A stretch of 64,000 bases of DNA from Chlorocebus sabaeus (GCF_047675955.1 NC_132912.1:21550500-21614499), one strand, 5' to 3'. Positions 41,897 through 58,131 are shown, counted from the first letter of the stretch. Notes: a model not told the origin generated them from the sequence alone. Program-made: numbers and translations.

Positions 41897-42603
41897 AATT
41901 CTTGGTATCTTTTTGGTATCACAAATTTGAAACCTGGGCATTTTTGTATTATCATGAGACTATGCCTCTTACTTAAACAACTGTTTTAACTAGTGTTCTC
42001 TTACACTTATCTAATGGGTAGAGTGTTGGTGCCACCTTGTTAAGCCAGGTAGGGAATGAAGTTCAGGTTCTCTGCCTTGTCTGTGTTGACGTTTGAGGCA
42101 AACTCCCTTTTAGTTCTTTGCAGAGTTGGGAGTTGTGGCTCCCCACCTGATCTCTGTGGTGGATGTGGCCTCGTTTGTTACTGTGTGTGGGTGAAAATTC
42201 TGACTCTCTGCTAGGTCTTCTCTGCTACCACTCCAGTAGGGACAGGGAGAGATGCCTTATTACTGGCAGATGGTGGTGGAAGTCAAGGCTTCCCCACTTC
42301 TCTCCACTGATACAGTAGGGAGTGGATGCTCATTGACTAGCCAATTGGAATGAAAGTTCCAGTCTCCTGCTTAATTTGCTCTGACACTACCTGGTGGGAA
42401 TCTTGGATTATTTTCATTACAGTCTTATAAGGGTGAATATCTAGGTTCTCCATGTAATCATTGCTGGTATGGGTGGGGCTAGTTTTTCTGTGGTGTTATC
42501 CTGGATTAGAGCAGTTACTCTTCAAAAGTTTTCTTTCTGGTTAACGTACTATTAACATACCACTTTACTGGTAATTTGGTCTGGAGAGAGAAGGCTTTTG
42601 TTG

Positions 42604-42905
<302 letters not shown>

Positions 42906-43410
42906 CTGTTGGCGGTTCCTTTTTTTTGGTCTGTGCCCATTGGTGTTTCTGATGTACTCACTTCTTCCATTCCAGGAGTAGTATACATTAGGCAAAAAGA
43001 AGAATACCCAGGGAATTTACTGCTATATTGTGCCTTGTGCCCTGTGATCCTGAGCTAATTTGCCTTCTCTCCACCTTTCAGAGAATATTCGTTTTATTTG
43101 TAATGTTCACATTTTAAATTTGTACTTAGGGGGAGGAATAGGGAAAAGTATGTCCATTCCGTCTTCCCAGAACTGTAAGTGTAACCTTTGATTTCATTGA
43201 GTGTGCCCTATTTTTCTGTTTCCTATTTCATTGACTTCTGCTCTGATCTTTCTTTTGCTCTTCTAGTTTCTTAAGGAAGAAGGTGAAATCACTGATTTCT
43301 TTTTTAATATAGTCATGTAATTGTATAAATTTCTCTTTCAATTACTGCTTTAACTGTCTTAAAAATACTTGATATTTTTGTCTTTTTTTTTTTTACCCCA
43401 TGGTTATTTT

Positions 43411-43706
43411 ATTTCATTTTATATTTTGAGACAGATTCTCGCTCTGTCGCCCAGGCTGGAGTGCAGTGGCGCAATCTTGGCTCACTGCAACCTCCGCCTC
43501 CCGAGTACAAACAGTTCTCTGCCTCAGCCTTCTGAGTAGCTGCAGTTATAGGCGCCTGCTACCATGCCCGGCTAATTTTTGTATTTTTAGTAGAGATGGG
43601 GTTTCACCGTCTTGCCCAGGCTGGTCTTGAACTCCTGACCTTGTGTTACACCTGCCTCGACCTCCCAAAGTGCTGGAATTACAGGCGTGAGCCACGGCTT
43701 CCGGCC
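43411..43706 (-). mobile_element. Alu in L1M
   Basis: 'ggttattttat' before and 'ggttatttta' after mark the insertion point. Confidence 0.9.
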
Positions 43707-44039
43707 CCCATTGGTTATTTTAAAAGTATGTTTTCATTCCAAATACTGGGATTGTCTATTGATTTTTTTTTTTTTCCTGTCACTGATTTCTAAATTAATA
43801 TAACAGTGGTAAGAAAAAATTCATGGTAAGACCTGAAACCTTTTAAATTTACCAAGAGTTGTTTTTTTGGCCTGAATATGGTATATCTTGGGTGAATGTT
43901 CCAAATGCACTTGAACAGAATGTGTATTCTGGTAGTTTGTGTAGAGTGTTCTATAGTTAGGTGCGTTTGGTTAATGGTGTTATTGAAGCTTCTGTATCCT
44001 TACTGATTTTCTGTCTACTGGTCCTATTATTATTATCAT

Positions 44040-44648
<609 letters not shown>

Positions 44649-44996
44649 CTGGTTCTATTACATAGAGAGGTTTGCTGAAATTTTGAAATATAATTGTAGA
44701 TTCTTTCATTTATTCTTACAGTTCTCTCATTTTTGCTTTATTTATTTTGAAGCCCTATTATTAATAGGTAAATAAATGTTTAGGATTTTTGTGTGTTCTT
44801 GATGAATTAAACTCTTAATGTATATAAAATGATGCTCTTTTTTCCTGATAACATTTTTATTTTTGTCTACTTTACATGATAGTATTACAACAATTTCAAC
44901 TTTCTTTTGATTTTGTAGTGTGTAATAAGACCTTTTTCTTTGGCTGCATTAGAATCTAAGTTTCTGATTTTAGTCATTTTGGTCATAGTTTACCTT

Positions 44997-45620
<624 letters not shown>

Positions 45621-46280
45621 CTTTTCTTCATGTTTCTAGTGACTGATAGTTCATTAAAAGATTGCCTTGTTATATATGCTTACAATTTCCATCAAATATG
45701 TGAAAGTTGTTGTCCATGATTTCTAAAGTTCTTTTTTCTATATTATTTCCTGTTTTGTGACTCTAGTTACAAGTATGTTTGGCCTCTTTAAAGTTATTTC
45801 TGTTATCATGTATTATATTTTTTAGTGTTTTTTTCTTTTCTGTGTTTCATTTAGGTTAGTAATTTTGGTTTCATGTGTTGTAAATCTCAATGTGTATTTT
45901 TCATCTTAGACTTTGTAATTTTCATCTTTAGAAGTTCAAATTTTAAAAATATTTCATATTTTTACTTAATATGTTTCTTCTAGCTTTCTGATCATATGAT
46001 ATATCATCATACTTGTTTTAAAGGACTTGTCTACTAATTCTATTTTCTGTTTCATTTCAAAATTGGTTTGTTTTTTGTTTCATTATGGGGCGTAATTTCC
46101 TGCTTCTATGTAAGTCTTACAAATTTTGATTGACTTTTTAGCCAGTGTGAATTTTACCTTGTTTTCTAGTTTCTCTAGTTTTGTTTGCCTTTTAAAAGTA
46201 TTTGTGGACTTTGTTCTGTGGCATTATTAAGTTGCTTGAAAACAGTTTCTTTCTGTTGGGTCTTTTATGTTTTCTTTAAT
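45621..46280 (-). mobile_element. Old L1 ORF2 remnant
   Basis: Continues the antisense L1 text after the nested Alus ('gattgccttgttatatatgc', 'ttcatttcaaaattggtttg'). Weak but consistent. Confidence 0.5.
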
Positions 46281-46900
46281 TGGACCAGGGCCGTGTTTAG
46301 GGTTAATTTTTCCTCCTTCTGAAGCCTTTTCTTTCGTAGTACTCCGATGTCATATCTCCAGTGTGATATAAATTGTATCACATCATTTCCTTTTGGACTT
46401 TTGGGTATGGGTACTATTCACATCCTTATATCAGTTCTGGATGCTGTTACCTCTAATTCTTTTGGTGATTTCTCACCTTGCCCTTGGATAGCTCCTTTAC
46501 ATTGCGCGTGCTGATTTGTCATTCAACCAAAAGTTGTAGGGTGAGCCTTTGTAGATCTCTTCATTTCTCTCTCTCTCTCCAGCTCTCTACTCAGTGCTGG
46601 TCTCCCTTGTGAGCTCTAGGCACCTTGGCCTGCTTGGACTTCCAGCTCCATTTCCTCAACTTGGGGAGACCACAGGCTCTGCCTGGGTTCCTCCTCCCTG
46701 TTCCACGACCTGGAAACTCTCTCAAGGCAGTAAGCTGGGCACACGTGTGGCCCATTTGTTTTTTGTCTTCCAGGGATCACTGTCTTTTGTTACTTGTACA
46801 ATATCTTCAGTGCTGTTGTTTCATTCATTTTATTAGGCTTTTATTATTTCGCGCAAGGAGGCTAAAATCTGGTCCCCTTCATTCACTCCATCTTGACCAG
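46281..46900 (-). mobile_element. Ancient L1-like end segment
   Basis: 'aaaatctggtccccttcatt' and 'cactccatcttgaccagaag' resemble the end of an old L1M in reverse. More GC-rich than the flanks; no exon structure. Confidence 0.4.
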
Positions 46901-47864
46901 AAGTGGTATCATTGTGGTTTCAATTTACATTTTCATGATAACTGGTGATATTGAGCACGTTTTAGCTTGTGTGTTGACCATTTGTGTGTTCTCTTTTGTG
47001 ATGAGTTTGTTCATTTAGCCTTTACTGTTCTTTATTTTCTTTTTTCATCTGTTTGAGTTGCAGAAGGTGTTTATATGTCCTAAATACTGATCCTTTGTCA
47101 GATAAATGTTTTGTAAATACTTTCACCAAGTCTGTGTGGTTTACCTATTTATTTTACCTGTACCTTTTGATGAGCAGAAATATTTATATCTGATAAGTTT
47201 AATTTATCAGTGTTTTCTTTTGTAGTTATTGCTTACTGTGAGCTAAGACACTTTTGCCTAACCTCGAAGTCATGAAGGTAATTTCCTTTATTTCCTCTAA
47301 AAGGTTTTGCTTTTGCTAATTTATATTTAGGTCTGTGTTGCATCTGAAATTATTTTTGTAGGTTTGAGTATTTTGCATATGGCTATCCAGTTGTTTTTCA
47401 CCATTTGTTGAAAACAGTCTCCTTTTCTCACTGGGTTGCTTTGGGAACATCACATGACTGCATAAGTGGTATCTCTTTTAGAAATCTTTCTTCTGCTCCA
47501 AAAGTCTGTTTGTCTAGCCCTGTTAGAGTATTCTGATTATTTTGTCACTTTATATTTGAAGTCAGAATTGCAAAACCTAAAACCTTTTTCTTCTTTTTCG
47601 GAGTTCTGCATATTCTATGTCCTTCACCTTTCCATATAAATTTTAATACTCTCTTTTCTGTCTTCTCCGAAAAAGGCTGATGGGATCATGATTGTAATTG
47701 TCTTGAATCTGTTCATCAGTTTGAGGAGAACTGACATCTTAACAACCATTGAGTCTTAATCATTAGTATAGTATATCTCTCCATTTATTTAGGTCTTTTT
47801 TGTTTTGTCTGAGCAGTCGTTTGTTGCTTTTAGCCTTTGGTCTTGCATGTCTTCTGTTTTTAAA

Positions 47865-48136
47865 ATTACTTATTTGAGACAAAGTCTCACTCTGTCGCCT
47901 TGCTGGAGTGCCGTGGCACAATCTTGACTCACTCCATCTCCTGGGTTCACACAATTTTCCTGTCTTAGCCTCCCAAGCCACTGGGATTAGAGGCATGTAC
48001 CACTAAGCCCAGCTAATTCTTATATTTTTAGTAGAGATGGTGTTTTACCATGTTGGCCAGGCTGGTCAACTCCTGACCTCGAATGATCTGCCTGCTTCGG
48101 CCTCCCAAAGTGCTGGGATTACAGGCATGAGCCACC
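47865..48136 (-). mobile_element. Alu in L1
   Basis: Antisense; several small deletions ('gtcgccttgctggagtgccg'). Confidence 0.85.
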
Positions 48137-48489
48137 AGTATTTTATCTTTTTTTGATGCTATTTTAAAATATTAAATACATTTTTTAGCAATTATAAAGT
48201 ATTATGAAAATTTATAATGTTTTATTGGAAATAGAATTTTTGTGTATTGACTTCTTACAACCTTAAGTCTTATTAATTCTACTAAGATTACTTAGATTTT
48301 TCTAATAGATGATTGTCATAAAACACTGTTTTATCTCTTTTTTCCCCAGTTGTAATTCCTTTTATTCTCTTCCCTTACAGAATGGACTTAATCTTGTTTT
48401 CATTCTTTGAGGACAGCATTCAGTGTTACACCATCAATTATAAGTTAGCTGTAGGGGTTTTACTGATGAAGTTTATCAGATTGCTTTCA

Positions 48490-48655
48490 AATACAGGTCT
48501 TATTACTATTTAGATATGGCAAGGCCAACAGAACCCAGCATGACTGCCATTGAAAAGATAGTTTGTTATAGTCACAGACCCCAAGAGAAATAGTCATGCA
48601 ATGCCATGGAGAATACACAGTTGAGTAAGGGCTAGCCCTAGCTCCCTGAGGGTTT
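48490..48655. other. Unassigned insert within L1
   Basis: L1 text stops near 'aggtcttattactat' and resumes at 'gtgtcatgaatggatattg'. The 165 bp between, rich in words such as 'gttatagtcacagacccc', look like an LTR fragment, but I cannot name it. Confidence 0.45.
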
Positions 48656-48789
48656 GTGTCATGAATGGATATTGAGTTTTCTCAAAAGCTTTTTCTGTAT
48701 CGAGATAATGCTATATATTTAAAGATATTAATGTAGATTTCATTGTTTTTTTTTTCCAAATGTTATACTAAATGCCATTTGGTGTCATG

Positions 48790-49062
48790 GTGTATTTTTT
48801 TTTTTTTGGAGATGGGTACAGTGGCGCAATCTCTGCTCAGTATAACCTCTACCTCCTGGGTTCAAGTGATTCTCCTGCCTCAGCCTCCCGAGTAGCTGGA
48901 ATTACAGGCATGAGCCACCATGCCCGGCTAATTTTTTTTTGTGGAAACAGGGTTTCACCATGTTGGCCAGGCACGTCTCCTGATCTCAAGTGATCCTCCT
49001 GCCTTGGCCTCTGAAAGTGCTGGGATTACTTTCGTAATCCATGTGAGCCACTACAACTGGCC
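48790..49062 (-). mobile_element. Alu in L1, right arm shortened
   Basis: 'ggagatgggtacagtggcgc' shows a deletion of the usual 'gagtctcgctctgt…' portion. Confidence 0.85.
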
Positions 49063-49401
49063 TATTCTTCCTATATATTGTTGGATTTAAATTGCTAATA
49101 GTAAATATTTTTGCGTCTTTGTATGTGAGGGATTTTGGTGCAGCCTTGTTACTTTTTGTCAGGTGCTGGTATTTTTGGTATATTCATTGGTATTCTTCAT
49201 GCTAAACTTAGAAAATGATTTGGGAAGCCTTGTCTTCTCTGTTTTCTGGAAATGTGTGTGTGAGATTGATGCTATTTTTCCTTTAGTGTTTGAAGGAACT
49301 TAGTGAAAAAATCTGAGTCTAGAGTTTTCTTTGTGGGAAGGATTTTGATAATGAATTCAACTTAAAATGCTTCTCAGATTTTGTTTTATCAGTTTTGATA
49401 A

Positions 49402-49727
<326 letters not shown>

Positions 49728-49924
49728 AATAATTTTTTCTTTTCATCTAAGCTGTTGAATTGGTTAGCATAAAGTCATTAATAATAATCTTTGGCCCTCT
49801 TAATATCTTTGGGATCATAGAGGTAATTCCCATTTTATTCTTGATATTGGTAATTTGTATTCTTCCTATTTAAAAAAAAATGAATTTAGCTTGCAGATTG
49901 TCAACTTTGTAGGTCTTTCCAAAG

Positions 49925-50560
49925 TGCTACCAGAAAGGGGATCCCATTCCAGACCCCAAGAGAGGGGTTCTTGGATCTTGTGCATGAAATAATTTGAGAC
50001 GGATTCATAGAGTAAAGTGAAAGCAAGTTTATTAAGAAAGTAAAGGAATAAAAGAATGGCTACTCCATAGGCAGAGCAGTGCCATGGGCTACTGGTTTCC
50101 CATTTTTATGAGTATTTCTTGATTGTCTGCTAAACAAGGGGTGGATTATTCTTGAGTTTTCTGGGAAAGGGGTAGGCAATTCCCAGAACTAGTGATTCCT
50201 CCCCTTTTTAGAGTATATAGGGTAACTTCCTGGCATTGCTATGGCATTTGTAAACTGTCATGGAGCTTGTGGAGGTGTCTCTTAGCATGTTAATGTATTA
50301 TGATTAGTGTATAATGAGCAGTGATGACGACCATAGGTCAGTTTGGTCATCATCTTGGCTTTGGTGGGTTTTGGCCCCCTTCTTTATTATAACCTGTTTT
50401 ATCAGCAAGGTTTTTATGTCTTGTATCTTGTGCCAGCCTCCTATCTCATTCTGTGTCTTAGAATGCATAACTTAGTGGGAATGCAGCCCAGCAGGACTCA
50501 GCCTTGTTTTACGCAGCCCCTGTTCAAGATAGAGGCACTCTGGTTCAGAGGTCTCTGACA
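49925..50560 (-). mobile_element. Solitary LTR, ERV1 type
   Basis: In reverse it begins TGTCAGAGAC and ends GGTAGCA, the TG…CA ends of an LTR. It has the polyadenylation word AATAAA (within 'cttaataaacttgc' in reverse) and a 4-bp direct repeat AAAG on each side (49921-49924, 50561-50564), as expected for gammaretrovirus-like ERV1 insertions. No internal viral genes remain. It interrupts L1 ORF2 text. I cannot give the subfamily. Confidence 0.85.
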
Positions 50561-50699
50561 AAAGAACCAACTTTGACTTGAAATGTTCTGTTACTTTTCT
50601 GTTTCATTTCTTCTGCTCTTATTTTTACTATTTCTTTTTTTTTTCTACTTACTTTGGGCTTACTTTACCCTTTTATATAGGTTCTTTAGGTAGAACCCT

Positions 50700-51025
50700 A
50701 CTTATTTTGTTTTGTTTTATTTTGAGACAGAGTTTTGCTCTGCCACCCGGGCTAGAGCGCAGTGGTGCGATCTTGGCTTACTGCAACCTCTGCATCCCGC
50801 ATCCCGCATCCCGGGTTCAAGCGATTCTCCTGCCTCAGCTCAGCCTCCTGAGTAGCTTGGATTATAGACACCCGCTACCACGCCCAGCTAATTTTTGTAT
50901 TTTTAATAGAGACGGGGTTTCACCATGTAGACCAGGTTGGTCTTGAGCTTGCGACCTCAGGTGATCCGCCTGCTTTGGCCTTCCAAAATGGTGGGATTAC
51001 AGGCGTGAGCCACCACACCTGGCTG
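50700..51025 (-). mobile_element. Alu with heptamer triplication
   Basis: 'gcatccc' is repeated three times at 50792-50812 in the right arm; 'cagctcagcctcc' is a second small duplication. Confidence 0.9.
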
Positions 51026-51198
51026 CTAGTCATTAATTTTATATCTTTTTTTCTAATGTGGTTAGGGAATATAATCTGTATGATTTCCATTATTTTCATT
51101 TTATTGTGTCCTGCTTTGTGGCTCAGTATGTGGTCTTTCATGGGGAATGTACCAAGTTTACCTGAAAAGAACGTTTATAGTGGTTTTAACATTGCTTA

Positions 51199-51224
51199 GA
51201 TGATGATGATGATGATGATGATTA
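51199..51224. repeat. (ATG)8 microsatellite
   Basis: Pure GAT/ATG trinucleotide run within the L1 remnant. Confidence 0.9.
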
Positions 51225-51464
51225 TTTGGTCTGGTTTTGTCAGTCACAAAGAGGAGTGTGAAAATATCTTACCTTGTTTGGGGCACTGAGTATTCCAAGT
51301 GTTTATGCCTTATGCTCATTTTTGCTTCATCTGTTTTGAAGCCTTTTTTTTAGGTGCATACATTTATAATTATTATGGCTTCTTCATTGTCTGACTTACT
51401 GTGAAATGCCCCTCCCTCTCTTTACTATGTAGCCACTCACCATCTTTTTTTGTTGTTGTTTGTT

Positions 51465-51772
51465 TGTTGGTTTGTTTTGAGATGAGGTTTTACTCTGTCA
51501 CCCAGACTAGAGTGCTGTGGTGTGATCTCGGCTCACTGCAGCCTTTGCCTCCCAGGTTCAAGCAGTTTGACTGTTTCAGCCACCCTGGTAGCTGGGACTC
51601 TAGGTGTGTGCCACCATGCCTGGCTAGTTTTTGTATTTTTAGTAGAGATGGGGCTTTGCCATGTTGGCCAGGCTCTCGAAACCCTCAAAACCCTGGCCTC
51701 AAGTGATCAAGTGCCCGCCTCGGCCTCCCAAAGTGTTGGGATTACAGGCGTGAGCCACCGCACACCGCACAC
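51465..51772 (-). mobile_element. Alu in L1
   Basis: Diverged; small duplications near 51680 ('gaaaccctcaaaaccctgg') and in its head ('cgcacaccgcacacc'). Confidence 0.85.
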
Positions 51773-51891
51773 CCATCCTATCCATTTACTTTTGACCTGT
51801 TTGTCTCTTCACTTAAAGTGTGTTTCTTACAGATACCTTGTGATTGAGTTTTACTTTTCTATCTGTGCTAATAAACTAATTTTTAAAATTA

Positions 51892-52258
<367 letters not shown>

Positions 52259-52746
52259 TGAGAATACTTGGATCCCCTCAAAAAGAAGCCCTTTGACCCA
52301 TTAACAGTCATTCTCTATTACCCTACTTCCCCAGCTCCTGGCAATCGCTAATCTTCATTTCTGTCTCTATCCCTATTTGGACATTTCATATAAATGAAAT
52401 CATATGATATATGGTGTATTGTGAGTGGCTTCTTTCTCCTAACGTAATGTACAAGCATCTGTTTTGTAGCATTAGAACTTCATTCTCTTTTGTTGTCAAA
52501 TAATATTCTATTGCATGGCTATACTACGTTTTCTTTACTCATTCATTAATTGATAGACATTTAGGTTGTATATACTTTTGCAGTATTATGAATAATGTTA
52601 TTATTATGAACATTTGTCTGCAAATCCAGACATTTGTTTTCAGTTCTCTTAGGCGTAGAATTTTTGTTTCATGCTGTCTTTGAAAAATTGATGAAGAGGC
52701 TGTAACATTTTAAATTACCAGCAACAATATATGAAGGTTTTAATTT

Positions 52747-53020
52747 CTCCATCTCTTTGCCAACATTTTTTATTGTTTGGCTTTTGATTTTAGCTATCCT
52801 ACAGGGCATGAGGGTAGTATCTCATTGTGGTATTGATTTTTATTTATTTTTTTCATTATATTATTTTTTAGATGGAGTCTCAGTCTGTTGTTCAGGCTGG
52901 AGTGCAGTGGTGTGATATCTTGGCTCACGGCAAACTCTGCCTGCCGGGTTCAAGCGATTCTCCTGCCCCAGCCTCCTGAGTACCTGGGATTACAGGTGCC
53001 CGCCACCATGCCGGCTAATT
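52747..53020 (+). repeat. Source segment of a dispersed 274-bp duplication
   Basis: This L1M-plus-Alu segment recurs at 58132-58404 with three differences by eye. Because it ends mid-Alu and starts mid-L1 it is not a retrotransposon unit. It keeps its natural flanks here, so I take it as the source. Confidence 0.9.
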
Positions 53021-53152
53021 TTTGTATTTTTAGTAGAGACGGAGTTTCACCATGATGGCCAGGCTAGTCTCAAACTCCTGACCTCAGGTGATCCACCTGC
53101 ATAGGCCTCCCAAAGTGCTGGGATTACAGGCGTGAGCCACGGCACCCGGCCT
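52858..53152 (-). mobile_element. Alu in L1M
   Basis: Antisense, complete; private variants 'gtgatatcttggctcacggc' and 'ctgcctgccggg' tag the copy at 58255. Confidence 0.9.
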
Positions 53153-54492
53153 GGTGTTGGTTTTTAATCCTTAATAATTAATGACGTTAATCATCTTTTC
53201 ATGTGCTTATTGGTCATTTATATATTTTCTTTGGAGAAGTGTCTATCTGGATCCTTTGTTCAATTTTTAACTGGGCTGTATAGCTTTTTATTTTTGAGTA
53301 GAAGAGCTCTGTATTCTGGTTACAAACTATCAGACATGCGACTTGTAAATATTTCTTCTATCCTTTTACTTTCCTGATAGTTTTGTTTGTAGCAAAAAAG
53401 TCTGTAGGTTTGGTAAATTCTAGTTATTTTTTCTTTTATTGCCTCTGCTTTTAGTGTTATGTCTAAAAACTGTTGTTCAACCAAGTCCTGAAGACTTACC
53501 TATGTTTTTTTCTAAAGTTTTATAGTTTTAGCTCTTACATTTAGATCTGCGATTCACTTTTGAAGGGGTAATTTTTAAATATAATATTAGGAAGGGTTTC
53601 AACTTAATTCTTTTGCACATTCCTGTAGCAATTTCTTTTTTCAGTCTGTTTTTATAGTATTACCACTTATGGGTAGTATTGTACAAGTCATAAAGTATAC
53701 AAAGGTTGTAAGTTGTTCTTTTATATCACCTCTTTGTTGTCAGTTTGATGCTTTTGTCATGTGTGTTGGAACTACGTATATTATAAGCCCTGGAAAACAA
53801 CAATGTAATTTTGGCTTTCAATAATCATGTAATGTTAAGAACTTAAGAGCTAAAAGTCTTCTAAGTTTACCCAGATATTTACCGTTTGTGGTAGTCTTCC
53901 TTGTCTTCTGAAGATTTGCATTTTCTAGCCTCATTTCTCTTAATTCTGAAGAATTTCTTTAGCCTTTCTTGCAAGGCGTATCTTTTGGTGATAAGTTGTG
54001 TTTGCTTTCTTTTATCTGACAGTACCTATTTCACCTTTATTTTTGAAGGGCATTGTGGTTGGATATAGAATTCTGTGTTGACAGTGCTTTATCTTTTAGC
54101 AATTTAATTATTTTAGTTTCCTTTCTTTTGGCTTCCGTATTTTATGATGAGAAATCTGCCATTTATCCAGTCACTGTTCCCTCTGTGTAATGTGACATTT
54201 TCTTTTGGTGCTTCAAGATTTCTCCCTCTGTGTTTGCTTTTTAGCAAGGCATTTGACTCTTTGAGGTTTGCTGAGATTCTTAAATCTGTGGATTTGTCTT
54301 TTTTCAAATTGAAGAAATTTTCAGCCATCATTTCTTCAAAATTTTCTTTCCTGCCTCATATTCTTTCTCTCTTCTTTTTTAGGGCCTTTGGTTATGCACG
54401 TAAGACCTTTTGGTACTGAACTGTGGGTCCCTGAAGCCCTGTTTTTTTTGTTTCTTTTTTTAATCTGTATTTTCTTTTTCAGATTAGATTCT

Positions 54493-54786
<294 letters not shown>

Positions 54787-54929
54787 CAGATTAGATTCTA
54801 TCTATTGATATAGCTTCAAGTTCACTGACTCTTTTGTCATCTCAGATTTGTTGTTTTGAAGCTTGCCTAGTGAAATTTTCACTTCACATGTTGTATTTTT
54901 GGTATTTAAAAAATTTTTTTCTTTTTTTT

Positions 54930-55092
54930 TCTTTTTTTAAAAATTTGAGATCAAGTCTTGCTCTTTTGCCCAGGCTGGAGTGCGGTGGTGCGATTATATT
55001 ACTGCAGCCTCAAACTCCCAGGCACAAGTGATCCTCCTGCCTCAGCCTTCTGAGTATTTGGGACTGCAGACTGGTGCTACCATGCTTGGCTT
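54930..55092 (-). mobile_element. Old Alu right arm
   Basis: Single-arm copy, diverged ('ggtggtgcgattatattact'). Confidence 0.75.
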
Positions 55093-55299
55093 ATAGTGTC
55101 TTTCTTTCTTTTTCTCTTTTTTTTTTTTGTTGCTGAGACATCCTGTTTTATTTCTTATAGGTTTATCTTCAGTGGGCAGATTTAATTAGCATTTAGAGAC
55201 ATTTTTCTATAAAACTTCACATTATAACGGAAATGGTATAGTTTAGAATAGAGGAAAGAAATCATTTATAATCTTACCATCCTTACCACAATCCTATTA

Positions 55300-55929
55300 A
55301 TGTTTTTTTGTTTTGTTTTGTTTTTTGAGATAGAGTCTCGCTCTGTCACCCAGGCTGGAGTGCCGTGGCGCGATCTTGGCTCACTGCAACCTCTGTCTGC
55401 CGGGTTCACACCATTCTCCTGCTGCAGCCTCTTGAGTAGGTGGGACCTCAGGCACCTGCCACTACACCCGGCTAATTTTTTTTGTATTTTTGGTAGAGAC
55501 GGGGTTCACCGTGTTAGCCAAGGTGGTCTCGATCTCCTGACCTTATGATCCGCCCTCCTCGGCCTCCTGAAGTGCTGGGATTACAGACATGAGCCACCCC
55601 GCCCGGCCTATTTTGTGTATTTTCTTTTCTTTTTTTTGAGATGGAGTCTTGCACTGTCACCTGGACTGGAATGCAGTGGCGCGATCTTGGCTCTCTGAAA
55701 CCCCTGCCTCCTGGGTTCACGCAATTCTCCTGTTTCAGCCTCCAGAGTAGCTGGGAATTACAGGTGCACACCGCCATGCCCGACTAATTTTTTTTGTTTC
55801 TTGTATTTTTAGTAAGAGACAGGGTTTCACTATGTTGGCCAGGCTGGTCTCGAACTCCTGACCTCATGATCTGCCTGCCTTGGCTTCCCAAAGTGCTAGA
55901 ATTACAGGCCTGAGCCACTGTGCCCAGCC
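55300..55929 (-). mobile_element. Two Alus in tandem
   Basis: 55300-55608 and 55628-55929. 'ctattttgtgtattttcttt' before and 'ctattttgtatattttcttt' after the second are its target-site duplicates. Confidence 0.9.
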
Positions 55930-55959
55930 TATTTTGTATATTTTCTTTTAATGTTCAGT

Positions 55960-56262
55960 GAATTTTTTTTTTTTTTTTTTTGAGACAGAGTCTCGCTCTG
56001 TTGCCCAGGCTGGAGTGCAGTGGCGTGATCTTCAGCTCACTGCAACCTCCGCCTTCCAGGTTCACGCCATTCTTCTGCCTCAGTCTCCCCAGTAGCTGGA
56101 ACTGCAGGTGCCCGCCTCCATGCCCAGCTAATTTTTCGTATTTTTAGTAGAGACGGGGTTTCACTGTGTTAGCCAGGATGGTCTCAATCTCTGGACCTTG
56201 TGATCCGCCCACCTCAGCCTCCAAAGTGCTGGGATTACAGGCATGAGCCACCACACCTGGCC
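55960..56262 (-). mobile_element. Alu, antisense
   Basis: Complete; 'cagtgaatt' on both sides (55955 and 56263) marks the duplication. Confidence 0.9.
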
Positions 56263-56339
56263 CAGTGAATTATCTTTTTTAACTTGTTTAAAAATCTTTG
56301 TAAGTAGTGTGTTAGTTACATCATTGTTATGCCGTTAGG

Positions 56340-56623
56340 CTTTTTTTTTTTTTTTTTGGAGATGAGATCTCACTCTGTCACCCAGGCTTGAGTTCTGTGG
56401 TGTGACCTCGACCCCCTGGGCTGAAGTGATCCTCCCATCTCAGCCTCCCGAATAGCTGGACTACAGGCTCGCGTCACCACGTCCAGCTAATTTTTTGTAT
56501 TTTTAGTAGAGATGGGATTTCACCGTGCTGCCTAGGCAGGTCTTGAACTCCTAACCTCAAGTGATCCACCCACTTCGGTCTCCCAAAGTGCTGGGATTAC
56601 AAGTGAGAGCCACTGCAGCCAGC
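56340..56623 (-). mobile_element. Alu, antisense, diverged
   Basis: Right arm shortened ('gtgtgacctcgaccccctgg'); ends 'ctgcagccagcc'. Confidence 0.85.
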
Positions 56624-56828
56624 CAGACTTTTATAAAAAAGTGTTTTGGTTATAAATGGTTATATAAAATATCTTTGTACATACATATTCATGTCTTGAA
56701 AGTAAAGTATATAAATGATACAAAAGACACAAAGGTAATTTATAAATGCTGTATCTTACATTATTTGCTTTGGCTCTCTAGAAGTGAAGTAATTAAATTG
56801 GATTTTTTTCTTGATTCATATTGCTTAA

Positions 56829-57484
<656 letters not shown>

Positions 57485-58045
57485 TATTTTTTAAAATTCA
57501 ATTTTTTTTTCTTTTTTTCTTTTGGTTATAGCATCAATGGGATGTTTGTGATTTTGTTCCCTTTATCCCTTCATCATGTAGTTCTTGAGTTATTGTGCCT
57601 GGAGACTGTGTCTGATTTTAGGAGTGGCTAGCTATAGCCATAACATGGAGCTTGTAATCTAGCAGAGGAGTTAATTGCATAGTTAATTGTAATTGTAATA
57701 CATCCCAAGAAGGAAAGCATAGGTAAATCATAATATGTCACCTAACCTCATCTGGAGATTCAGAGACATTGTCTTTGATGAAGTGACTTTAAGCAAGGAC
57801 CTGCGGGATAAATAGAAGTTATCCAGCCGCAGAAGAGGGTGTAGTGAATGATAATATTCCATTTAGAGTAAAAACAATCCATTAAAAACCTCTGAAGTGG
57901 GAATGAGCTGTGGAGAATTTATAGAATTGAAAGAAGAAAAAGCCAGCGTTGCCCATAACGTGAAATGTTGGAAAGAGGGAAGGTTGTGGAGATAGGAAAG
58001 GGTTATATGATGCAGGAAAACTACTGGAGTGTTTTTATTGTTTTG
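57485..58045. other. Unique intron 3 DNA
   Basis: No recognised repeat or exon; purine-rich around 57900-58000. Confidence 0.4.
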
Positions 58046-58047
58046 TT

Positions 58048-58131
58048 TTGTTTTTTGTTTTTGAGATGGATTCTCGCTCTGTCACCGGGCTGGAGTACAG
58101 TGGTGCGATCTCGGCTCACTGCAACCATAAC
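58048..58131 (-). mobile_element. Alu 3' part, cut off by a copied segment
   Basis: Runs from the tail to 'ctcactgcaaccataac' and then breaks into the sequence copied from 52747. Confidence 0.9.
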
